Below are positions 1-12,778 of a DNA stretch of 64,000 nt, piece by piece. The first letter of the stretch is position 1. Each line of letters opens with the position of its first letter. The DNA comes from Heterodera schachtii. Taxonomy: Eukaryota; Nematoda; Chromadorea; Rhabditida; Heteroderidae. The stretch covers positions 266,840 to 330,839 of the forward strand of contig SIJG01000047.1 in assembly GCA_023374025.1 (NCBI GenBank), read 5' to 3'. The notes below the pieces were generated by a model, which saw only the letters and a program-made list of their open reading frames with translations, was not told where the DNA came from and did not search any database. Position numbers and translations under genes: made by a program.

Positions 1-1904
1 TGATGCCCAGGCGATATGGTCTGAAAATTTCCGAAATTTTTTGGGGGGAATTTTTGGTTTTTTAAAAAATTAGAAAAATTTTTAATTCGATTATTAAAAA
101 TTTTGAAATAGAAAAAATCAAAAAATAAATAAATGGTAAAAATACAATAAATGCAAGCAGAGAATGCAAATAATTAAAAGTGCCGAAATCTTAGCGAGAA
201 ATTTTTATTTTTATATTTAAAATAATGAAAAATATATAAAATAGCTAGGTGTTTTAAATTTATTTCCATTTTAAATAAATAAAAAAATTTTTGTGCACTC
301 TACATTTAAAAATGCACCCTAAATAGCAAAAAAAGGTTTCCGATTCTCACTCAAATTGCAAAAATGCCAAAGTGGTGGAAGAGGAGAATGCCAAACAGCA
401 AAAAAGTGCCGAAATTTTGCCCCCAACATCAAAAAATCTTATATATTTCTTCAGTCAAAATTAAAATATTTGCCCACACACATAAAAAGTGTGTGCCGAA
501 CCGAACCCCGCCGAATTATGCCGCCGGAAAATGCGATAAAAACAAAGAAAATTTAGCCCATAAAAATGCTCGTGGCAAAACATATACCAAACGCGTGGGA
601 AGGAGGGGGGGGGGGGGAGAGGGCGGGCATTTGTCGGCACTTTTCTTTGAAATTTTTCTTTTGTCGGCACACACAAAAAAATAATAATTTTCCAATTAAA
701 AGAAAAAGTGTCCAAAAGTGTCCGGCAGAATGAACAGTTAATCAGATTCATCAATAAAAGAATGGAAAAGATTGGTCAGTTCTGTCATTCATTCATTTAT
801 TTATTCCTTCGATTTTTTGGGTTGATTTTCTGATAATTTTTTTTTGGGGGGAAAAGGGCGGCGACGGCGGAGAAAAAAGCGGCAAAAAATATGATAAGGA
901 TCAATTAGAGAGTGCCGGAAACAAAAAAAAAAAAGTGGGAAATACGATACGCACGATTACCGTATGAAAAAGTGGTTGATGATGTCGTAAAGTTTACCCA
1001 CAAAAAATGTTATCACATTATCTGTGTTTTTTCTGTGAGCTAAATATTCAACAAAACAGCAGCAGATGGGGAGAACGGGTCATACTGTATCACGATTTGA
1101 AAAAATTTAAATGTCATACCGTAACTTAAAGCTGCCAAATCTGAACACATCTAAGCTAATTGGTGTCTGGAGTGCCAACGGGGCAACATTGGAAAAATTT
1201 TGAATTTTTAAATAAATTTTGAGAAAATTGAGTAACCAAAATAAAATTTCGTTTTTTTTTTGGTAATTTGACTGGGACGGAAATTCCCGAATTAAAATCC
1301 CATTCACACCGTGATCCCCCTGATTCCAGAGATCAGGGAATGTTTTGAAAAAAAAAATTGGGTCGGGATCTTGGGAAAATTCTGTCATAATTCTCTCAAA
1401 TAAAGGTTTCGAAAAAAAATTTAATCCCATTAGATTATGTGTACTGAGAAAAAATAAATTAAATTAATTCATCCGACATTTATTTTATTTTTTTTTTGTA
1501 AAAATTAAAGATTTTAAATATTTCCGATTTAAGAAAAAAAACTCTCCCAAAGTCCAACCCCCTCAAAAAGTTGAAATTTCTCATATCAATCAAATCCATG
1601 AAAAAAATTTTTTTTGTTTTCATCAGCACGAAGAGACAACAAACAATATGATATGCAATTCTCATTATTCACTTGTTCATCTTTCTCAGATTTTCTCTAA
1701 TTGTTCGGATAAAAAGCGATGGGAAAAAATTTAAATTATTATTATTTCCTTTAATTAATAAAATATTATTCCCCACCTCTCACTCCGACATTTTTAATTA
1801 AAATAATAATGAATTAATAACTCTCAAAAATGCAAAATTGGAATCATAAAAATGAAATAAAAATGCCAAATATGCATAAAATTAAAAATGTATTTAAATA
1901 TAAT
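1..1904. other. AT-rich stretch, no supported gene
   Basis: A/T homopolymers, one poly(G) run near 606-617 and scattered short open frames without a convincing splice-site chain. I see no gene I can support here. Confidence 0.6.
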
Positions 1905-2141
1905 TCAAAATAAAAATTTCCCAACGGAATAAAGCCAAAAAGGCCGGCTGACTATATTATGAAACGTAAAATGAGAGGCATCCAAATTTGGCGATCCGTC
2001 TGGGGGGGGGGGGTTCAAAATTTGTCCAGCTTTGCTCCATATTTGGTAGCTGAGGGTTTTTGTGAGGCATGAAAATGAAAACCGATCCCATCGGCGGGTG
2101 TTGCCCCTCGGGGGAGGGGGGGGGGGCTTAAACAAATTAGC
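1905..2141 (-). CDS. Possible 3' exon of the unrecognised minus-strand gene
   Basis: Read on the minus strand, a possible acceptor (GATGTAG) at about 2142 is followed by an open, proline-rich stretch interrupted by two poly(C) runs (2116-2126 and 2002-2013 on the plus strand as G). Between the runs one frame reads like protein (for example PHKNPQLPNMEQSWTNFE). After the lower run a different frame looks better (DGSPNLDASHFTFHNIV). The run lengths therefore decide the frame and may be misassembled or polymorphic. It lies about 300 bp downstream of the last well-supported exon of the gene at 2436-4109. Function unknown. Confidence 0.28.
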   Translation of the reverse strand, partial: ANLFKPPPPPPRGNTRRWDRFSFSCLTKTLSYQIWSKAGQILNPPPPDGSPNLDASHFTFHNIVSRPFWLYSVGKFLF

Positions 2142-2435
2142 CTACATCTTTGAGCGGTGACAGATAACCAAATACATATTGTGTACTATTTATGAATGAA
2201 AGATTTGGCAACAAAAATAAAAATTATTAATTGAGAAATGAAAAAACATTATGCCAAACAATGCGCCAAAATTTAAAAAAAAATCCGCAAAACATTGCGT
2301 CAAAGGGTAAAAAATTTAAAGGCATTTTTGCAAAAAATCCAAAAATTAGTGCCAAATCGCACAAAATTCGTAGCCAAAATCGGCTTGTTTTTTTCTTACT
2401 GATGAGACATAGTGCCAACAAAATTTAAAACTCAC

Positions 2436-4109
2436 TTTCCGGTCCCTAAGCGTCCCAACTCCGAGTCGGACGTCGTCAGGTCTGATGTACTGTAACGTCG
2501 GGCGTGCCAATCAAACCGTTCCCGTCGTCTGCGTCCAAAATCGCCTAAATATTCTTAAATTTCGTAAATTTTTTGATTTCGAAAATTTTTGCATTGGTTT
2601 AATTCACTAGCTCACTCATTTAGAAATAAATACAAATGTTTTTTTTTTTTGAAAAAAAATTTCTGTTTTGTTAAATTTTTCCGGCACTATTGCTGTGTAA
2701 ATGCCCGTTTTTGGTCAAAATTATTCAATTTTTATTTGTCAAATTACTTTTAGACGAATCGAAATGCTTCAAAATTCGATTCTTAAAGAATTATTCAAAG
2801 TATTGGCGCCATGGCCGACGATAATTTTGAAAAATGACTCATAGAATCCAATTTTCTTTTTACCTTATATCAAGCAATTTTAATTTAAAATTTATAACCC
2901 AATTTAATTTAAATTATTTATTAAAAAATTTTCATCTTTTGTTTTAAATTCTTTTTTTTTATCCCAAAATTTTATTTTGAAATTAATTTTATTATTTTAA
3001 AATTTTGATAACGTATCATAATAAAACCAAAAATTTCAAGGAATTAAAATGTTAACACACACCTTCATCGTAATATTCATCATCGGAACTGTCAAACGCA
3101 TCATTATTTGGACGGCGCTGAAAAAAAAAATTAAATTTTCAAAAAAAAAAATACAAAAAGTTTTACCGAAAAATTTTTCGTCCGGAAACGGTCCAACGGA
3201 ATTACAAGCCCATGCTGTTCAGCGCCCGCTGTGCGCCTCAACGGACGGGGCGGAACGCGACGTGAAAAGCGACCGGCGGCCCAATTCTCCTTCTCTTTCA
3301 CTAATTAGGGGAAAAAAGCAATTAATTAATAAATTAATTATTAAGTGCTCATTTATATTTAAAAAAACAAAAATATTTATGCAATTAATAGAAAATATAA
3401 AAGTTTAAATTATTGGTATGATTTTGTATAGAAATTAAAAAAAATAATACTGATCAGTAAAAAGAACCCTTATCAATTAATTATGTGTCTTAAACGGGGC
3501 TAATAATTATGTATTCCCCACCAAAATATGGACTGATTAATTGGCCATATTCAAAAATTGGCTCATAAAAATAGAAATTAAATAGTCCATTTAAAATTTG
3601 TGACTCCCAAAAAGTGATCAAAATAAAAACATGAATCGTATAGCAAAAAATAATAGCACTGATTTATAGAAAACTGTGATAATGATCCAATTATCCACCC
3701 TTAATCAGCGGCCATAAAGTAATTATAATCAATTTAAAAAATTAATAATTATGATCAATAAAAAAAGTAAAAATATTTTTTTAATTGACTGACTACCCAC
3801 CAAAATACTGTTCAGTGGCCAGATCAAGGCTGATCGGCTCCGACACAACCGACGATGTTGCGGCGGATGATGAGCAACAATTTGGGGACGGCACCCGTTG
3901 GGGCGGTGGTGGTGGCATCGGTGGCCCGACGGCACGTCGTCCGGCAACTGCGGCTGATCGGTGTTGCCGATGATTGCGCTGGCGATGCTGATCAGGATGA
4001 TCATAATGATTGGGATGGGGCAAAAAGAAATTGGGCTGTTGTTTGTATGGATCAAGCATTTTCACAATAAAATTGCTTTGTACATATGGGGGTGGGTGAT
4101 CAATTTGAG
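2436..4109 (-). CDS. Unrecognised disordered protein, partial (4 internal exons)
   Basis: Four minus-strand exons join with consistent phases: 3801-4109, 3167-3300, 3063-3117 and 2436-2544. Each has an AG acceptor and GT donor; the acceptor before 3117 follows a long pyrimidine tract. The first exon begins IDHPPPYVQSNF, which contains a PPPY motif of the kind bound by WW domains, and continues through His/Pro/Arg/Ser-rich sequence to DLATEQYF. The next two give a basic stretch (RRVPPRPLRR) and an acidic one (FDSSDDEYYDE). The last is Arg-rich then Ser/Thr/Asp-rich (YSTSDLTTSDSELGRLG). No membrane segment is visible in these exons. The composition suggests an intrinsically disordered tail or adaptor, but I do not recognise the family. 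Start and stop codons were not found; the 5' end lies above 4109 and the 3' end below 2436. Confidence 0.55.
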
Positions 4110-6134
4110 CTGCAAAAAACGAGAGAAAATCATTACAATTACTGTAAAGTTTACTGTAGAAACGTGTATAATTGAGGGATTGTTGTATATCAAAGGATTT
4201 ATTACACTGTAGCAAGTCTTATTGTACAGAATTTGGGTATCATTTTGTCTAATTACTATCATTAATTAATTGGTTATGTGGTACACACAGATCAGTGCTG
4301 ATCTTGAACCAAAAGTTCCCGAGAGTTGGTCACAGGAATTGGTACCTAGACTTCAAAACAGCCAAATTTTTCTCGAGTCGAGAATCTCGAACATTGTGTC
4401 CATAATTTTTATATACTCGCATGTAAGCGCGATAGAAAATAAAAGGAATATTGATGATATTTTTTAAAATTGAAATTTTCGGAACCTTCGCCAGACGAGC
4501 ACAAAAAAAAATATAAAAAAGAAAAATACTAAAATAAGAAAAAAATCGTAATAAAAATAAATTTATTTCTGGATAAAACAAAACTCGTCGCATCTGTGTG
4601 CATGGGTTTTCCCGTCAAAAGCTGCTTTTCGTATCCAAGTAATTAATCACATGATCCCGGCCATAAATCCCGATCGGTTTTTTCATCCAAAATAAATGGC
4701 TAAGAATAAGAATGGAGAGAGAGTGAAAGAGAGAAGATTAATGAAAAATAAATATTTTTTGATCAGTCCCATATTTTTGTAAAAGGCTTTTAATTAAAAA
4801 AAGTTTTCCCAACATTAAAATTTAAAAAATAAAATAAATTTTTATCCAATTATAATTAAAAAATTTAAAATTTTCGAAATTAAAAAAAATTAAATAAATT
4901 ATTCAGTCAAAAAGTTAATCACACGACATTCACGTGCTTTTTAATCAAATTTTCCCTATTTTTAAATAAATAAACTTATAAAAAAATTTAAAAATTTTAT
5001 TGATTTTAAAAGGCCTTTCTGGGCCCTAAAAGTTCAATTTAATCCCATTTAATGGCTGGCTAAATGTGTGCAATAGAAGTTGGAACGGGGGCGGGGGGGG
5101 TTCATTTGTTCGGCGAACCGATGAAGATCAAACGGTTAAATTGGACGGAAGAAGAAGAGGAAGAATAAAGACGAGTGAAAGTGGAAGGAGCGGGGACGAC
5201 ATAAAAGAAAATCGGGGACGGGGATTTGGGGCGGGGGCCGACAAATAAAATTTATCCCCCCTTATCCCCCCCCCCCCAGTCAGACACACTCATCCGCCCG
5301 ATTCGTTGTTGTTGGTGGATGATGAAAACTTCATCCTTCCGACAAAAGAATGGGACGACGAACGATGGCGGCGAGATTTGCTGGTTGTAAAAACAAAAAC
5401 TATGTTTTTATATTTTGTGTCGCCGGAGGCGCAATATAAAAAAAAGCGGGTAAAATTGCGGCGGGGAAACGGTGGTACGGTACGGTATTATTTATTGACG
5501 ATATAGGAAATGAGGTTAATCGAAAAACCATGCATGTGAATTAGTTGCCAAGAAAATTTACCCGATTCAAAATGTGCAAAAAATCTCAGAAATTCTTCCC
5601 CGCATTGGTACGGTTGGGGTATAAAAAAATCGGGGAAAAAGTGGAGTGATGAAAAATAAGCGCAAAAAATTGAATTTTGATATATTGGTATAGTGAATTT
5701 GTTTTTCCGGTACGGTTTAAAAACATTGCCTAAGGCAATCATTTGCGGAACGGAACGCCTCAGGGAAAATGAATGTAAAAGTGAATGAATTTTTCGGGGA
5801 AAAACAATTCCCCCCGTTCCGCGCAACTTTAATGAGTCACCCCGTCCCATAGGCAAAAAAATTGAATGATTTGCTTCGACGAATACCCGCTTCGGGGAAG
5901 TTTAGCGGGGAAAAGGAGATGGCGGTGCGATCAAAAGCATTTAAAAATAAATATTATAATAAAAAAAGATTTATTCTTAATCTTCTTCCGCGCAACTTTA
6001 ATGAGTCATCCCGTCCAATAGGCAAAAGTGAATGATTTGCTCCGGGGAAAATCGCTTCGGGGAAATTTTGCGTGGAAAAGACGGACCGCCGCGTCGCCTC
6101 GGGGCAAAATCCCATTCATAGAGCAAGCGGATGA
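4110..6134. other. Non-coding stretch with a 115-bp direct repeat
   Basis: Mostly AT-rich. It should contain 5' exons of the minus-strand gene ending at 4109, but I could not identify them with confidence; a candidate acceptor and Leu-Leu-Thr-Gly exon sits near 4575-4625. A segment starting TTCCGCGCAACTTTAATGAG occurs at about 5816-5935 and again at about 5988-6095 (direct repeat). Poly(G) and poly(C) runs lie near 5092 and 5267. Confidence 0.5.
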
Positions 6135-6409
6135 ATGCGATTTCTCCACAATGATAGGCAAATTTTGCAAAAAGTTATAGCATCGCAGCAGCAGCAAGTG
6201 GCAGGTGTTTGGGGGCAGAGAGAGTCCAATAAATTTTTGAATTTATTGCATTTGGCGCGCCATTTCAAAAAGATGAGGAGGGGGGGGGGAGACAATTCAA
6301 AAAATTATGATGGATTTATTTGATCCGGTGGAAGAGCAGCAGAATTTATTGGAAAATGGGGCTTTATTTTCCGACAATTTTATCCAAATGGCACCAATTT
6401 TTCATTGAA
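6135..6409 (+). CDS. Possible small ORF split by a poly(G) run
   Basis: From the ATG at 6135 a frame reads MRFLHNDRQILQKVIASQ, then Gln-rich and basic sequence, up to a nine-base G run near 6281-6289. Downstream a different frame reads MMDLFDPVEEQQNLLENG and ends at a TGA about 6409. Changing the run length by one base (mod 3) would join the two. This may be a real exon with a mis-sized homopolymer or chance. Product not recognised. Confidence 0.22.
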
Positions 6410-7370
6410 AATGTAGAGTTTTTGGCAAATTGTCATTGGTTGATGAAATGTCCCTGCTGGTGTATGGGACAAATTGTCACAGAATTGACATTCATGTCCA
6501 CATGACAAAATCATGGAAGAACTGGTCGTATATGGGACAAATTGTCACAGAATAGACATAATGTCCACAGGAAAAAATCATGGAAGAATTACAAAAAAGA
6601 AATATGAAAACTAAATTTGTTTTTTTGTGATTAGACAGAAATTTATTTGTCGACATTTTGCCCATTCTGCCTGGACATTTAGCCCAGACATTTGGTCGAC
6701 ATTTTTATTTGGTCATTTTCTCTGCGTTTATTGCATCTAAAGTGCCCTGCTGTCCTCCTTCCGCCGGCGGCGCCGTCGGTTTCGTGGATCACATGGCAAT
6801 AAAATTTTATGCCAATTGGCCACAATTTTAGTGGGGGACGGATTTTGTGGGGATTGTTGGGATTATATGGCCTCACAAATGGGTGCTCTGTGTGGCGTTA
6901 TTATCCCAGCGCCATTATGGCTTGGGAAAGTTGGTGGTGTATTTGTTGTGTTTATTTGGCATTGTATGGAAATTTTCGTCCGTCGTAATTAAATTTGTTT
7001 AAAAATTGGGGCAATTTTGGAAGGGATCCAATATTTAAATTGGCAATCAAATTTTTGTTTTCGGATTGAAAACATTTTTGGAAATAAAATTTTTAAAATT
7101 CGACAAACAGACAGTGAGAGTGATTAATGAAATTTGATTTTTTTTTTTGAGCTCGAGATTCTCGAAGCTGACCTCATAATTGAGAGACAAAAGGCAGAAC
7201 TTTTTTTCAATTTATTTTGGCCGTTTTGGCCATTGTTTATCCAATTCAATCTTGTGGGTCCATGGTACACCCATATGGGGCCAGTGGCCGGGGATTTGGG
7301 GATGGATGCCTTTTCCATTACGAGAATGTCAATTTGAGGGAATAAAACTCTTAAAAAGCTGCGGAGGATT
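6410..7370. repeat. AT-rich stretch with a tandem duplication (6464-6584)
   Basis: Two adjacent copies of a roughly 66-bp segment starting TATGGGACAAATTGTCACAG lie at 6464-6584. The rest shows no gene I can support. Confidence 0.5.
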
Positions 7371-7429
7371 CGGGAGTCGTTCAGGATGATGCCATGAATC
7401 GAAATTACCCGAAAAGGTGAAGGATCCGA

Positions 7430-8225
7430 GTTGTGGTTCCGGTTTCGGGATGTGAATGTTGTCGGGTGATTGGAATCACCAAAAAGGTAAGGGATTCGGG
7501 TTCCGATTTAAGGGCAATGAAGAGTGTCGGGTGATCGGGATCACCCGCAAAAGTTATCGACTCGGGTTCCGATTTAGGCGACATAATGATTGCCGAGTGA
7601 TCAGGATCACCCAAAAGATTTGGAATCCAAGCTCGGATGGGTTAGAGTCGGTGCACTGCACCAAACAATTAGCTATATGTGGGGACAAAAGAAAGGTAAA
7701 AATCAAAAACCAAAACTCAAAAATTTGCACATTTTTATTAATAATTTTAATCAGCCCCAAAAAATGCGTCCATCGGATTCTGAGGGATTCGCTTTTTGGG
7801 TAGTGATAATTGTCGGGTGATCGGGATCACCCAAAAAGGTCAGAGATTTGAGTTAAGATTTAGAGGATTCGAAGATTGTCGGGTGATCGTCATAGCCAAA
7901 TGTGAAGGATTTGAGTTCCATTATAAGATGTGGATTGTCTGGTGATCGGGATCATACAAAAAAGTGAGGGATTCGAGTTCCGATTTATGGGATATAATGA
8001 TTGCCTAACCCAAAAAGTCAGGGGATTCGAATTACAATTTGGGGTATGTAAAGGTTGCTGATGTTTAGGATCACCCAAAAAGATGAGGGATTCGGGTTCT
8101 GACTTGGATTTTTGATTCGGATTTAGAAGATGTGTAGATTGTAGGGTGATCGGGATCAACAAAAGCTGAGGGATTTGAATTTCGATTTAGGCGATATAAC
8201 GATTGACGGGTGATCGGGATACCCA
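7430..8225. repeat. Degenerate ~64-bp minisatellite with a palindromic core
   Basis: The motif GTCGGGTGATCGGGATCACC or close variants starts near 7461, 7526, 7592, 7812, 7878, 7937, 8141 and 8205, so adjacent copies are about 60-66 bp apart. The core GGGTGATC-GG-GATCACCC is a perfect 8-bp inverted repeat in several units. A separate segment (about 7652-7782) that interrupts the array is repeated at about 8264-8387. Confidence 0.75.
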
Positions 8226-11200
8226 AAAAAGAATTGAAATCCACACTCTAATGGGTCAGAGTCGGTGCACCAAACAATTAACTATATGTGGGACAAAAGA
8301 AAGCTAAAAAATCAAAAACCAAAACTCAAAAATTTGCACATTTTTATTAATAATTTTAATCAGTCCCAAAAAATGCGTCCATCGGATTTTCACCAGCATA
8401 AAAATGTGCGGCGGGGGGGGGGGGGCGGGGGTATGCGCCGATCCGTCGTCGCCGACGATGCCCAAAAAGGGGGACGACGACGATGACCACTAATCCCCAC
8501 TTGTCCCATTAATGGGAGGGCGGCGAAACGCCAAAACAAAAAAAAAATGGAAAATTTTTGGACAGAAATTATACATTGAAACTTTAATAACAGGCATAAA
8601 GAAGAGAGAGGGAGTACACACAGCAACAAAATGAGAAATGAGATTAGTTTTTGCATTTAATTGTGAACAGTGACAAAATAGAATTTTTGTGGCGCCAAAA
8701 ATTAATTAGAAATGCAAAATCGGATGATTAATTGAGGGTAATTAGTGAACTTTGAAATAAAATGTAAAAATAATTTTAAAACAAGTAATTTAATCAGATT
8801 TTTGATCTTGAACAAGTCAAAAATCAGATTTATGTAGTGCCAAAAATTAATTAGGAATGGAAATTCGGATGGGTAATTAATTGTGTAATTAGTGAACATG
8901 AATTTAAATATGTAAAAAATAAACAATTAAATAAAAATGGCAAAAATAATTTTAATAAATATCTATTTAATATTAGAGGTTTTGATTCTTAAATAGTGAC
9001 AAAAATTGAAATTTTGTAGTGAAAACAACTAATAATTTTGAAAAAATAAAATGTTAGTAACTCAATTAATGAACTTTCAATTCTTAAAACAAAAATTCAC
9101 AAAAGAAAATTTTTTTTTATAAAGAAAAATATAATAATTTAAAATTAAACCCTTAATTTTTTATTTATTTTTCGATTTTTATTTATTTATTTATTTAATA
9201 ATAATGGGACAATTTGTTATGAATGAAAAGAACACAGCACCAACAGCAGAAGAGCGAAAGATAAATAAATTCATTTATGAGGCGAAAAACCGGGGGAAAT
9301 TAAATGAAGAATGAAAATGCGATTAATTGGGGTGAACAAAGGGAATTTTTTGCCTCCAAATAATTTTTTTGGTAAACAAATCGGCAAAAGAGTGGAGGCG
9401 GGGGAGAGGAGCATTTGGTGAGTCTGAAAATGTGTAAAGGTTTAAAAGTTCAAAAAAATGCGCTTTTTTAAATATATTTTTGGCAATTTGAATTTTTGAA
9501 TAAATTAAATTTGAAAAATATTTGTATTTTAAATTACCCAAAAAAGTAAGATTAATTGTTTAATAAAAAAAAAATGTTGTTAATTTAAATACTTTTTGTA
9601 CAAAATGCCGACAAATGAGGAAAAAAAATTGTAAAATTAAGGATTTAATTTTAATTTTGAATTTTTCAATATTAAATAAGAATAAATCACATTTAATTGA
9701 TAAAAATGTAATGAAAAGGATAGAATAGTCTTAATTTAAATAATTTTTGCACAAAATGCCAAGAAAATGGGCGGGGGGGGGGCAAAAAAGTAAAAATTGT
9801 AAAACTAATTGAATAAAAAAAATGTAAGATCTAATCAGCAACAACTTTGAATGATCAAAGGAAATGTGCACACACACCGCACTCTTGAAACTGATCGCCC
9901 AAATTCAAAAAAAAAATAGAAAAAATAAATCGGAAATTACTGATTTAATTAAAGCGATGTCCTCTAATTTGTAAGGCATGTTTTGCGCATGATCAAAGAA
10001 ATTGTGCACCACACAATTATCATTTGGACAGAATGCCAAAAATAAAAAAATCAAAAATTAAATTTTATTCCTGGTTATTTCTCCTAAATAATTCCATTGA
10101 ATGATTAAAAGGAAGCGCGACGACGATACACACTTTGACATTTTGCACAGTTCGCCAAAATAAATGGAAACAAAAACTCAATTAGTCTGATCAAAGGCGG
10201 TGCCTCTCTTTGATCTATGTAAATGCAAAAACCCCGGAGGAAAATTTATTAAAAAATAATAATTGAAAAAAGGAAATAAATGCTTTATAAAAATTATGTT
10301 GCTGAGCAGGACTCAGAAATTTCATTAAAAACCCCAAAAATTTGGCGGAATAAATAACAAAACGCCAATGATAAAAAAAATATGAAATTGATTGCCGAAA
10401 AATCAGCTCCTCCGATCAGCGACGGACGTTCTCAATATATCAAACATTGTCAAACAGCCCCAAAAATTGAGTAGGGAAAATTACAAAAAACAGTTTCGCC
10501 GTTTGTCTGTCTGCTGATCAGCGATTGATGGACGGACGTTTGTTTTTTGTTGGTACACTTTATGACATAATGCCAAAATGAAAAAATTCAAAAAAATAAA
10601 AATTAATGGCTCCCCCGCCGACGACGACGACGACAGACACCGCTTGGTGCGCAGGTGACACTTTTCTACTAGCCTCCCCCCTGCTAACGGCAAAACCAAC
10701 GACGAAGAGATGCGATGATGATGCCAGACAGGAAATTGGGGAACGGCGAAGACGAGGACGAGGACGGGGCGGGGGCACCCCCCGGGGGGAGGGGGGAATA
10801 TTTGGGCTTCGGACGAGGGACAGATGGGTAAAATGGGCATTTGTGGTGGAGAGAGACGGACGGGCATTGCACAAAGCCAAAAATTATGGGGGGAAATGCC
10901 GCAAGGGGCGGGGAGAGTCCATCCAAAAAAAAAAATTACAAAAACAAAAGGTTGACGGAGTGTCAAAGGGTGGATTTTTGAAAATTTTTTCGATTTTTAA
11001 GGCATAAAGGACTCTAGGACTGTTTGGTTTCGGGATTCAGGTCGGGAAATTAAAAATTGCTGCTCATAAATACGCAAGGGTTCGTGGCAAGAGTTGTCAC
11101 TCGAATCCCGAGGCGCGAATCCCGGCCCAAACATTTTCGGCTCCCTTCTAACCCGAATCCCATACTTTTTCCCGTCCTGCGGCACTTTTGATTCTTGGAT

Positions 11201-12530
11201 GCGATCTGCTGGTTTAGCGAGTCAGACCATGTGAATTTGCTCTAATTTGGTACTGAACCCCCGACAAATAAATTTGTATTTGCCACCATACTCGAGAGTG
11301 CGTACGAGTTTCGAGACTTAACAGTAACCCGAGAATGAGAGGGAGAGTCGCTCGCCGAGAATTAAATAAAGGATAATTATTTTCGTGGTTTTCAAGACAG
11401 AAAATTAGGCTATGTACTGTGGTTTGACTCCAAGAGTCGGGAAAACCGGAGACTTCTTAAGAGGATTGAAAGGAATTTAAATGGAAAAATTATTAAAAAT
11501 AAAAATTTTTTAAAACGAAATTTCTAATTTTTTAAATTTGCTCTCTGTTACTTGACATTTTCAAAACTTGCGAAAAATGCAATTTGCTGCTGTGTTTTAC
11601 GCCCCCGCGAGCCCTTTAATATGTTGCGGTGGGGCGGGGGGGGGGGGGTGAAATTTGATAATTATTCGCGGGCCGTCGTCCCCCCCCCCCCATGCCGTCC
11701 GACCGGCAAAACAAAATTATGCAAAATAATTAAAAACGGAAAATTTTTGTCAAAAATTAGCACCCAATGATGAGCAGAAGAAAGATAAATTTTAATTAGA
11801 ATAAAAAATAAAAATTAAATAACAAAAAGTGAATATTATAAAGCTAAGAAAGTCCAATGAAATTTGAAAATTATTTTCGAAAATTCTTTCTTAAAAAAGA
11901 AACAAAATTTTACGTAATAAATTTGGCAAAAAATGAGATTAGTTATTGAAAAATTAGCACATTGACTCTACTGATAAGCCGTAAAAATGTTGGACTAAAG
12001 TCTCATGAAAAATTTGGATTTAAAAACAAAAAATTAATTTTTTTTTAGCCTTGACCCTTGAAAAGCGAAAAAAAAATTTTTTTGGACAAAATGCTTTCGA
12101 AAATTTATTAATAAAATTTAAAATTTATTTATGAAAAATGCAAAATTTTAGGGGTTAAAAACGCCCAATTTTTGGACAAAATGCTTTAGAAAATTTAAAA
12201 ATAAAAATTTTATGTAAAAATTAAAATTTCCGAGGTTAAATGCCTTTAAAAACGCCCAAAATTTTAAATATTTGTTAGCTATATCGTTGTTGTTATTTTT
12301 TTAACAGAATTGCTGCAAATGTTTGCAGCGCTAACTCAATTTGGCATTTTTCACAAAGCTACTGAAGCAAGCTTTTCCTCCCTCCCCCAAAAATAAATAA
12401 ATAAAAACGATAAACATAAAAAATGTTTCTTCTCCCCCCCCCCCCCATTTTTTGCCACGCTTTCCGGCATTGGATATATATTATTATTTAGAGGCTTTGG
12501 CAAAATAGCCCCCTTAAGCCCCCACGGCAT
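8226..12530. other. AT-rich stretch, no supported gene
   Basis: Begins with the second copy of the 125-bp segment from the preceding minisatellite (8264-8387), then poly(G) runs near 8409, 9772 and 11636 and poly(C) runs near 11683 and 12436. A GC-rich island at 10600-10960 is open in several frames on both strands but has no splice pattern or recognisable product. Confidence 0.5.
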
Positions 12531-12778
12531 TTAGCCCTCGGGGGAATCCAAATTGAATATTTTGCCTTGGGGCATCCCCCGCCCGTGCCGGCGGCGATGC
12601 CTTGGCATTTCGCCGCCGCCGGCACATGCCAAAATGTGGACTTTGTTGTTGTTGGAGCCCGCGGGTTGGAGACCAGCAGAAGCAGCAGTTAGTGAGGCCA
12701 CTTTGAACTTTTTGTCGGCATCAACAGCAGCTGATGGATGATGAATGCGCTTTTGTTGTGGTGGCTTAACAGCAGAAA
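12531..12778 (-). CDS. Possible terminal exon, product unknown
   Basis: On the minus strand an acceptor-like CTGTTAAG near 12779 leads into an 82-codon open stretch that begins PPQQKRIHHPSAAVDADKKF, contains an Asn run and a Gly/His/Arg-rich segment, and ends FNLDSPEG followed by TAA. It is markedly more GC-rich than its surroundings. No family recognised; no connecting exon found. Confidence 0.28.

Noticed and set aside
3049..3408. 119-codon plus-strand ORF
   Set aside because: Antisense to two phase-consistent minus-strand exons with good splice sites.
10481..11007. Overlapping 161- and 133-codon ORFs on opposite strands
   Set aside because: GC-rich island open in many frames; no splice chain or recognisable product on either strand.
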